From Ramlibacter sp. (GTDB taxonomy: Bacteria > Pseudomonadota > Gammaproteobacteria > Burkholderiales > Burkholderiaceae_C), in the NCBI GenBank assembly GCA_016713005.1, contig JADJPY010000011.1:62001-126000 (forward strand): a stretch of DNA of 64,000 nucleotides. Direction: 5' to 3'. How positions within the stretch are numbered: position 1 is the stretch's first letter; every line of letters starts with the position of its first letter. A program made the position numbers and the translations under genes. The notes under the pieces are model-generated. The model searched no databases. It was not told the origin of the DNA and saw only the letters and a program-made list of their open reading frames with translations. Positions 39,773 through 45,804 of this stretch are shown here, piece by piece.

Positions 39773-40717
39773 ATGAAACTGCTGCTCAAGTCCCTGGCGC
39801 TGCTGCTCGCGGCTGTGGTGTTCTTCGTCGTCGCCGGGGTGGTGGCCACCTGGGCGCCGGACAAGCCGGTGGACGAGCTCAAGGCGCGCTGGGCCCGGGC
39901 GCCCTCGCAGTTCGTGCCGGTGCAGGGCCTGCAGGTGCACCTGCGCGACGAAGGCCCGCGCGACGACCCCGAGCCCATCGTGCTGCTGCACGGCACTTCG
40001 GCCAGCCTGCACACCTGGGAGGGCTGGGCGCGCGACCTCTCGCGCACGCGCCGCGTGATCCGCTTTGACCTGCCGGGCTTTGCGCTGACGGGCCCGCACC
40101 CCAAGGACGACTACTCGATCGACGCCTATGTGCGTTTTGTGGCGGGCGTGATGGACGCGCTGGGCGTGCAGCGCTTTGTGCTGGGCGGCAACTCGCTGGG
40201 CGGGCAGATTGCCTGGGCCACGGCGCACGCGCACCCGCAGCGGGTGACCAGGCTGGTGCTGGTGGACGCGGCGGGCTATCCGTTTGAGCCGTCGTCGGTG
40301 CCGATCGGCTTCCGCCTGGCGCGCATCCCTGCGCTGGCGCCGGTGTTGCAGCGCACGCTGCCGCGCGGCGTGGTCGAGGGCAGCGTGCGCAATGTCTACG
40401 GCGACCCCTCCAAGGTGACGCCGGAGCTGGTGGACCTGTACTACGACATGACGCTGCGCGAGGGCAACCGCCGCGCGCTGGGCCTGCGCATGGCGCAGCG
40501 CTGGGCGGTGCAGCCCGAGCGCATCGCCCAGCTCAAGCTGCCCACGCTGGTGCTGTGGGGCGGGCAGGACCGCCTGATCCCGCCCGACAGCGCGCAGCGC
40601 TTTGCCAAAGACATTGCCGGCGCCCGGCTGGTGGTGTGGAACGAGCTGGGCCATGTGCCGCAGGAGGAAGACCCCGCGCGCACTGTGGCCGAAGTGCGGC
40701 GCTTCCTGGGAATTTAG
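39773..40717 (+). CDS. Alpha/beta hydrolase with N-terminal anchor
   Basis: A 314-residue hydrolase. Residues 4-25 are a hydrophobic helix (signal or anchor). Oxyanion region VLLHGTSASLHTW, nucleophile elbow GGNSLGG, acid WGGQDRLIPP, and His in LGHVPQEEDP make a complete triad. Substrate unknown. It is similar to alkyl-salicylate or lactone hydrolases but cannot be assigned further. Confidence 0.88.
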   Translation: MKLLLKSLALLLAAVVFFVVAGVVATWAPDKPVDELKARWARAPSQFVPVQGLQVHLRDEGPRDDPEPIVLLHGTSASLHTWEGWARDLSRTRRVIRFDLPGFALTGPHPKDDYSIDAYVRFVAGVMDALGVQRFVLGGNSLGGQIAWATAHAHPQRVTRLVLVDAAGYPFEPSSVPIGFRLARIPALAPVLQRTLPRGVVEGSVRNVYGDPSKVTPELVDLYYDMTLREGNRRALGLRMAQRWAVQPERIAQLKLPTLVLWGGQDRLIPPDSAQRFAKDIAGARLVVWNELGHVPQEEDPARTVAEVRRFLGI

Positions 40718-40719
40718 GC

Positions 40720-40778
40720 AAAAATGGGCTGTAGCCCCCGTGGGTGTTGGCTGACCCGCTATCAAAACAGGAGCAATT
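40720..40778 (+). repeat. Dispersed modular repeat (GCTAT family) supplying the nnrU SD
   Basis: AAAAATGGGCTGTAGCCCCC, GGCTGACC, CGCTATCAAAAC, then AGGAGCAATT in place of the usual ATAGCGAT. The changed 3' end creates the AGGAG ribosome site 6 bases before the nnrU ATG. Confidence 0.65.
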
Positions 40779-40779
40779 C

Positions 40780-41358
40780 ATGACGATGCTGATTCTTGGC
40801 CTGGTGATCTTTCTGGGTGTGCATTCGGTGCGCATCGTGGCCGACGGCTGGCGCACGAGCACGGTTGCGCGGCTGGGCCCGGGCGCCTGGAAAGGGCTGT
40901 ACTCGCTGGCCTCCATCGCAGGATTTGCGCTGATCTGCTGGGGCTATGGCCTGGCGCGCCAGCAGCCTGTGGTGCTGTGGGTGCCGCCGGTGGGCATGCG
41001 CCACGCGGCGGCGTTGCTGACGCTGGTGTCGTTCGTGCTGTTCACCGCCGCCTACGTGCCGGGCAACGCCATCCGTGCGCGCCTGCACCACCCGATGATG
41101 CTGGGCACCAAGCTGTGGGCGTTTGCCCATTTGCTGGCCAACGGCAACCTGGCGGACGTGGTGCTGTTTGGCAGCTTCCTGGCCTGGGCCATTGCGGGAT
41201 TTGCCGCAGCGCGCCGGCGCGACCGCGCGGCTGGCACGGTGTACCCCGCCGGCACGGCGGCGGCAACGGGCATCACCGTGGTGGTGGGCGGGGCGCTGTG
41301 GGTGGGTTTTGCCCTGTGGGCGCACGCCTGGCTGATCGGGGTGCGGCCGTTCGTGTAG
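40780..41358 (+). CDS. nnrU: NnrU family membrane protein
   Basis: A 192-residue protein with about five hydrophobic helices. The family pattern is LGVHSVRIV near the start, LYSLASIAGFALICWGY, and HPMMLGTKLWAFAHLLANG. NnrU proteins were first linked to nitrite/nitric-oxide metabolism, but also occur in non-denitrifiers and resemble the isoprenylcysteine-methyltransferase-like fold. No denitrification genes are seen here. Confidence 0.9.
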   Translation: MTMLILGLVIFLGVHSVRIVADGWRTSTVARLGPGAWKGLYSLASIAGFALICWGYGLARQQPVVLWVPPVGMRHAAALLTLVSFVLFTAAYVPGNAIRARLHHPMMLGTKLWAFAHLLANGNLADVVLFGSFLAWAIAGFAAARRRDRAAGTVYPAGTAAATGITVVVGGALWVGFALWAHAWLIGVRPFV

Positions 41359-41385
41359 GCGCGCAGGCCGCGCGCGGCGGGTGCG

Positions 41386-41607
41386 CTACTTCTCCAGCAC
41401 CCACTGGATCAGGCCTTTGGCCACAAAGCCGACCATGCCAAAGGCCAGCCCGAGGAACAGCACGAACGTGCCGAACTTGCCGGCCTTGGACTCCCAGGCG
41501 AGCTGCCCGATGATGAACAGCATGTACAGCATGAAGGCGCCGACGCCGAAGGTCAGGCCGAAGCCGGCGATCTGCGCCTCGGTGTAGCCGAACAGGGTGC
41601 CGTCCAT
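41386..41607 (-). CDS. DUF2788 small membrane protein
   Basis: A 73-residue protein with two membrane helices (LTFGVGAFMLYMLFIIGQLAW and FGTFVLFLGLAFGMVGFVAKGLI), matching DUF2788. It shares one base with the stop of the DUF2189 gene (TGATG) and so is translationally coupled to it. Function unknown. Confidence 0.85.
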   Translation of the reverse strand: MDGTLFGYTEAQIAGFGLTFGVGAFMLYMLFIIGQLAWESKAGKFGTFVLFLGLAFGMVGFVAKGLIQWVLEK

Positions 41608-42425
41608 CAGCTGGCCCCGCTCCCGCTCCCGCGCTCGGGCAGGCCCTGCGCATCCACCGCGTCGCGGTAGGCGTGCCAGCTGGCAAAGCCCAGCAGCGGC
41701 ACCACCAGCAGCAGGCCCAGCAGCAGCGAGGCCAGCCCCAGCAGGGTGAAACACATGATCAGCCCGGCCCAGGCCGCCATGGGCAGGGGGTTGGCCAGCA
41801 CGGTGCGCCAGCTGGTGAGCACGGCGTCGAGCACGCCGATGCGACGGTCCAGCAGCAGCGGCAGCGTGATCACGCTGGAGGCGAACACGGGCGCGGCCAG
41901 CACGCCGCCCAAGGCAAGCCAGGCCTCGAAGAGGAAGTGGTCGCGCGCCAGCACCACCTGGCGCAGGAAATCGAGCGGCTCGCGCACGGGCTGTGGTGCC
42001 AGCAAGGTGATGAGCGCCGCGGAGGTGAGCACCCATCCGGTACCGGCCAGCCCCAGCAGCAGGCCAAAGCGCACCAGCCGCCAGTCGTGCCGGGGCTTTC
42101 CGCGCCAGCTCAGCCAGGTGCGCCACACCAGGGCAAATCCGGCGGGTTCGCCGCGTTCCAGCGCGCGACTGACGGCGTACAGGCCCACCGCCAGCACGGG
42201 CGCCACCACCAGGAAGCCCGAGAACGCACCGGCCAGCAACCAGAACTGGTGGCGCGCCAGCGCCAGCAGCGCCGCCCCGAACAGGGCCAGTGCGACGCCA
42301 TGGGCCACACCGACCGCCGGGGCGCGTTCGAGATCGTGCCAGGCCAGCGCGATCCAGCGCCAGGGGCTGGTGAGGTCAAGGGCGCGCGTCACCGGGGCGG
42401 CGGCAGGGGGTGTGGGTGCGGGCAT
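41607..42425 (-). CDS. DUF2189 integral membrane protein
   Basis: A 272-residue protein with about six helices and the DUF2189 pattern (PWRWIALAWHDLERAPAVGVAHGVALALFG; SVITLPLLLDRRIGVLDAVLTSWRTVLANP). DUF2189 genes often sit near respiratory or denitrification genes. An FNR-type box lies 37-50 bases upstream of the start, inside the terminator of the neighbouring gene. Function unknown. Confidence 0.88.
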   Translation of the reverse strand: MPAPTPPAAAPVTRALDLTSPWRWIALAWHDLERAPAVGVAHGVALALFGAALLALARHQFWLLAGAFSGFLVVAPVLAVGLYAVSRALERGEPAGFALVWRTWLSWRGKPRHDWRLVRFGLLLGLAGTGWVLTSAALITLLAPQPVREPLDFLRQVVLARDHFLFEAWLALGGVLAAPVFASSVITLPLLLDRRIGVLDAVLTSWRTVLANPLPMAAWAGLIMCFTLLGLASLLLGLLLVVPLLGFASWHAYRDAVDAQGLPERGSGSGAS

Positions 42426-42450
42426 GTGGACCCCAGCTTAATCCGGACGC

Positions 42451-42483
42451 AAAAAGGGCGCCTTGACCTGAGTCAAGGCGCCC
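42451..42483 (-). terminator. Terminator of the Spy-like gene, containing an FNR-type palindrome
   Basis: A 12-bp perfect stem GGGCGCCTTGAC/GTCAAGGCGCCC with a 4-base loop, followed on the minus strand by TTTTT. Its centre, TTGACCTGAGTCAA (42463-42476), has the same form as the FNR-type boxes at 45750 and 48180 and lies upstream of the DUF2189 gene. Confidence 0.85.
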
Positions 42484-42517
42484 GGAGGGGAGCGCGGCGC
42501 GGACCGCCGCTGGCCGT

Positions 42518-43054
42518 TCAGCTCTTGCCGTGCATGCCATGCATGCCGCCATGCCCCCCGCCGTGGCGGCCGCCGCGGCCGTGGCGCTCGCCCATGCGGG
42601 CGGTCTCGCTGTCAAACACCTTCTTCTGGTCGGCATTGAGCTGGCCATAGAAGGACTTGACGGCTTCGGTGCGCTTGCCCATTTCGGCGTCGCGCTGGGC
42701 TTTCATGGCCTGCATGCGGTCCAGTCGCTCGGGCGTGGTCAGCTTGGCCATTTCTTCGCGGTTGGGGCGCTGCGGCGGTGTGGCCGGCGGCTTCATGGAC
42801 TGGGTGAAGTTGTTCCACGCGCCTTCCTGGGCGGGCGTGATCTTGAGCTTCTCTTTCAGCTCGGCCTGGTGCTTGGCCTGGCGCTCGGCCATGGCGGCAT
42901 GGCGCTTGGCCGGGTCGCCATGTTCCATGCGTCCCATGCCGGGGCCGGCACCGGGGCCGCCCGCTGCCGGGGTGGCAGGGGCCTGTGCCATGGACAGCGT
43001 TGCCGCTGCGGCCAGCACGGTGGCGACGAAGAGGCGTTTGGAGGTGGTGTTCAT
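42518..43054 (-). CDS. Spy/CpxP family periplasmic chaperone-like protein
   Basis: A 178-residue exported protein. The signal peptide is about residues 1-23 (ending LSMAQ). LTxxQ-like motifs are ITPAQEGAWNNF and LNADQKKVFD, as in Spy/CpxP. The tail is rich in Gly, His and Met (HGGGHGGMHGMHGK), which could bind copper or nickel. Spy-like proteins protect periplasmic proteins under envelope or metal stress, which fits the copper genes 2.5 kb away. Confidence 0.87.
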   Translation of the reverse strand: MNTTSKRLFVATVLAAAATLSMAQAPATPAAGGPGAGPGMGRMEHGDPAKRHAAMAERQAKHQAELKEKLKITPAQEGAWNNFTQSMKPPATPPQRPNREEMAKLTTPERLDRMQAMKAQRDAEMGKRTEAVKSFYGQLNADQKKVFDSETARMGERHGRGGRHGGGHGGMHGMHGKS

Positions 43055-43214
43055 ACAAGCTTCCTTTCAGGAGAAGTGGGCCGCCTGGACGAAGGTGCCT
43101 TGCGGGTTGAAGTCAAGTATGGACATCGCCTGTTTCTGCACCATGGCGGCACGAAAAGCTTTGGTAAAGAACGGCAAACAAGCCCGCGCCTGCGGGGCGC
43201 TGCGGGGCGTCGGG

Positions 43215-44084
43215 TCAGGCCAGCCGGCCGTTCTGGAAGTCTTCCACGGCCTGGATCAGTTCGTCGCGGGTGTTCATCACGAAAGGGCCGTACTGTGCGA
43301 TCGGCTCGCGCAGCGGCCGCCCGGCGATCAGCAGCGCGCGCGCCGCGCCGCTGGCCTGCAGGGTGACGCCGTCGCCCTCATTGGCCAGGATGGCCATGCG
43401 CTGGCGCGCCACCGGCTTGCCCGCCACATCCACCTGGCCGCGGTACACGTAGATGAAGGCGTTGTGGGCCGCGGGCAGCGGCTGGCTGAAGCTGCCGCCG
43501 CCCTCGGGAAAGATGATGTCCAGGTACAGCGGCTGCGTGGCTTCGCGCTGCACCGCGCCGGTGACGCCATGGCTGACACCGGCGATGACGCGCACCCGCA
43601 CGCCAACGCCGGCGGCGTCCGCGCCAGTGGTGTATTCGGGCACTTCGGGGCTCTGGATGTCGCGGTACCAGGGCGGGCACATCTTGTCCTTGCCCGGCAG
43701 GTTGAGCCACAGCTGGAAGCCTTCCATCACGCCGTCGTTCTGCTCGGGCATCTCGCTGTGGATCACGCCGCGCCCGGCCGTCATCCACTGCACGCCACCG
43801 TCGGTGATCAGGCCTTCGTGGCCGGCGCTGTCCTTGTGGCGCATGTTGCCGGTGAGCATGTAGCTCACCGTCTCGAAGCCGCGGTGCGGATGGCTGGGAA
43901 AGCCGGCGCCGTAGTCCTTGGGGTCATCGCTGGCAAAGTTGTCCAGCATGAGGAACGGATCGAGCCGCTGCTGCAGGTCGTGGGTGAGCACGCGCGTGAG
44001 CTTGACGCCCGCGCCGTCCTGCGTGGGCTGGCCGGTGACGAGCCGCTCGGCGCGGCGGGGTTGGGTGACGGTAGAGGTGTCCAT
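43215..44084 (-). CDS. Pirin family protein
   Basis: A 289-residue bicupin. The N-terminal pirin iron site is visible in FPSHPHRGFETVSYML and HSEMP. Bacterial pirins include quercetinase-type dioxygenases and redox regulators; the role here is unknown. The 160-bp gap to the Spy-like gene holds no gene. Confidence 0.9.
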   Translation of the reverse strand: MDTSTVTQPRRAERLVTGQPTQDGAGVKLTRVLTHDLQQRLDPFLMLDNFASDDPKDYGAGFPSHPHRGFETVSYMLTGNMRHKDSAGHEGLITDGGVQWMTAGRGVIHSEMPEQNDGVMEGFQLWLNLPGKDKMCPPWYRDIQSPEVPEYTTGADAAGVGVRVRVIAGVSHGVTGAVQREATQPLYLDIIFPEGGGSFSQPLPAAHNAFIYVYRGQVDVAGKPVARQRMAILANEGDGVTLQASGAARALLIAGRPLREPIAQYGPFVMNTRDELIQAVEDFQNGRLA

Positions 44085-44130
44085 CCCCCGATTAAAACGC
44101 GGGACGGGCAACCCTGCCGCCGGGCCGGAT

Positions 44131-44331
44131 TCAGGTGCCTTCGGGCTTGGTCTTGCAGGTGCTGATGCCCAGCATGGCGTAGGGCGGGCACCAGCCAATC
44201 AGGCCGGTGGCCAGGGGCACGACGCCCAGCCAGCCCCACCAGCCCACGGTGCCAGTGGCTGCCAGGCCGACGAGGACGAGGCCGCCGACCACGCGGATGC
44301 CGCGCTCGATGTTGCCGATGTTGGTTTTCAT
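44131..44331 (-). CDS. YgaP-like DUF2892 inner-membrane protein
   Basis: A 66-residue protein. NIGNIERGIRVVGGLVLVGLA and a Trp/Gly-rich second helix ending in the GWCPPYAMLGISTC motif define the family. The Cys pair near the C terminus is conserved. AAGGAG precedes the ATG. It follows the Crp/Fnr regulator on the same strand and may be controlled by it. Confidence 0.9.
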   Translation of the reverse strand: MKTNIGNIERGIRVVGGLVLVGLAATGTVGWWGWLGVVPLATGLIGWCPPYAMLGISTCKTKPEGT

Positions 44332-44399
44332 GGGAAGCTCCTTGCGGTTGTTGATGGGGGCATTGGACACCCCTGGTTCGGGAAAGTCGGTGACTTTGG

Positions 44400-45047
44400 T
44401 CACTTAGTGCCCGAAGCGCGTTGCCGCAGCGCCGTGCTGTCCAGGATGCGGATGCGCTCGCGCGACAGTTCCACCCAGCCCTCGCGCTCGAAGCGGCGAA
44501 GCACGCGGGTGACCATCTCGCGCACGGTGCCCAGTTCGTCAGCCAGCGCCTGGTGTGTCAGGGCGAGTTCGTGCCCGTGCCCGAGCAGGGCGGACGCCAG
44601 GCGTTCGTCCAGCCGGTGGAAGGCCACCGCATCGACCAGCGAGGTCAGATCCGCCATGCGTTCGGCAAACAGGCTCAGCACCAGGTTGCGAAACACGGTG
44701 TCGTCCAGCCACTGGCTGAAGACCGCGGGCGCGATGAGCATGAGCGTCGTTGGCCGTGTGGTCACGCCATGGGCCGACAGCGGCTCGGCCCGGAACAGGC
44801 TGGCGCTGGAGACCAGGCACAGCTCGCCCGGCGTGACGCGGTACAGCTCCAGCGAGCGGCCGTCTCCCGAGGAGCGCGACACCCGGACTTCCCCGTCCAG
44901 GACCAGCGGGAACCCCTGGCAGGGCGCGTGCTCGCTGAAGAGCGTCGTGCCCGCAGGCACCTGCAGGGTGGCGGGCAAATCGTGGCCATGGCGGCGCAGC
45001 ATGTCCGCGATCTCGGGGTAGGCGCTGATCAGGGTGTCAGTGGTCAT
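44400..45047 (-). CDS. Crp/Fnr family transcriptional regulator without the FNR iron-sulfur cysteines
   Basis: A 215-residue regulator. The cNMP-binding-like sensor domain covers about 20-125 and the HTH_Crp domain about 140-210 (LALTHQALADELGTVREMVTRVLRRFEREGWV). The recognition helix E-x-x-T-R fits TTGA half-sites of FNR/Dnr type. Only two cysteines are present and no N-terminal cluster motif, so it is not a classical oxygen-sensing FNR; nitric oxide or heme sensing (Dnr-like) is possible. It overlaps the cueR 3' end by 11 nt. Confidence 0.88.
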   Translation of the reverse strand: MTTDTLISAYPEIADMLRRHGHDLPATLQVPAGTTLFSEHAPCQGFPLVLDGEVRVSRSSGDGRSLELYRVTPGELCLVSSASLFRAEPLSAHGVTTRPTTLMLIAPAVFSQWLDDTVFRNLVLSLFAERMADLTSLVDAVAFHRLDERLASALLGHGHELALTHQALADELGTVREMVTRVLRRFEREGWVELSRERIRILDSTALRQRASGTK

Positions 45048-45453
45048 GTGCGGTGCCCGAGGACAGGTCGTCAAGGATGGGGCAGTCGGGCCGGTCATCA
45101 CCGTGGCAACAGTGGATCAGGTGGGTCAGGGTGCGTTGCATGCCCTGCAGGGACTCGATGCGCCGGGCCAGTTCGTCGCAGCGCTGTTGCGCAATGCGCT
45201 TGACGCCGGCGCTGCTGCGCCGCCGGTTCTGCCACAGGCCCACCAACCCGGCGATTTCGTCCATCGAGAAGCCCAGCTCGCGCGAGCGCTTGATGAAGCG
45301 AAGGGTGTGGATTTCGGACTCGCTGTACTGGCGGTAGCCGCTGTCGGTGCGGCCCACGCCCGGGAGCAGGCCCAGCGACTCGTAGTGCCGCACCATCTTG
45401 GCCGACACGCCGGACAGCATGGCCGCCTGGCCGATGTTGACCGGGTAGCTCAT
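45037..45453 (-). CDS. cueR: Cu(I)-responsive MerR-type regulator CueR
   Basis: A 138-residue MerR-family activator. The HTH is NIGQAAMLSGVSAKMVRHYESLGLL, followed by the dimerisation helix and the metal loop CHGDDRPDC (C-x7-C) that binds Cu(I). It activates copZ-cueR and copA through the two 21-bp palindromes in the divergent region. It overlaps copZ by 4 nt. Confidence 0.93.
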   Translation of the reverse strand: MSYPVNIGQAAMLSGVSAKMVRHYESLGLLPGVGRTDSGYRQYSESEIHTLRFIKRSRELGFSMDEIAGLVGLWQNRRRSSAGVKRIAQQRCDELARRIESLQGMQRTLTHLIHCCHGDDRPDCPILDDLSSGTAHDH

Positions 45454-45647
45454 GCCGCGACGGCGTAACCTTCTTCGGCGATGGCCTTGGCGATCGCCTC
45501 GTGCGGCTTTTCGGACTGCACGTCCACCCGGCCAGCGGCGCGATCGATCTTCACATCGGCGGCCGGGTCCACCGATTTGACCGCCTGTGTGACGGCACGC
45601 TCGCAATGGCCGCAGGTCATGCCCTGTACGTTGAATGTCTGGTTCAT
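45450..45647 (-). CDS. copZ: Copper chaperone CopZ
   Basis: A 65-residue heavy-metal-associated domain with the Cu(I) site GMTCGHC (residues 9-15). It hands copper to CopA. AAAGGAAA lies upstream of the ATG. It is first in the copZ-cueR unit. Confidence 0.94.
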   Translation of the reverse strand: MNQTFNVQGMTCGHCERAVTQAVKSVDPAADVKIDRAAGRVDVQSEKPHEAIAKAIAEEGYAVAA

Positions 45648-45691
45648 GGTGGTTTCCTTTCGGTTGATGGGGATGGATGACGACATCCTCA

Positions 45692-45712
45692 ACCTTGCCA
45701 CCATGGTAAGGT
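45692..45712 (-). promoter_or_regulatory. CueR operator for copZ-cueR
   Basis: ACCTTGCC...GGTAAGGT is an imperfect 21-bp palindrome between the promoter elements of copZ. On the minus strand TTGACC overlaps its edge as -35. Confidence 0.85.
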
Positions 45713-45749
45713 CAATGGGGCGCGCGCCAAGACCCTTGCGCAGGCGCGG

Positions 45750-45763
45750 TTGATCTGCGTCAA
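45750..45763 (+). promoter_or_regulatory. FNR/Dnr-type box upstream of copA
   Basis: TTGATCTGCGTCAA matches TTGAT-N4-ATCAA at 9 of 10 positions and lies just upstream of the CueR-controlled copA promoter. Confidence 0.55.
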
Positions 45764-45769
45764 GTGTTG

Positions 45770-45790
45770 ACCTTGCCCTGATGGCAAGGT
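45770..45790 (+). promoter_or_regulatory. CueR operator and copA promoter
   Basis: ACCTTGCC and GGCAAGGT form a perfect-arm palindrome. TTGACC (45767-45772) is the -35; a 19-base spacer puts the -10 at about 45792-45797 and transcription start near 45804. Confidence 0.88.
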
Positions 45791-45804
45791 TCACAGTCGA
45801 ACCC

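Noticed and set aside
45781..45804. copA start at the first ATG
   Set aside because: This ATG is part of the CueR operator and lies upstream of the expected transcription start.
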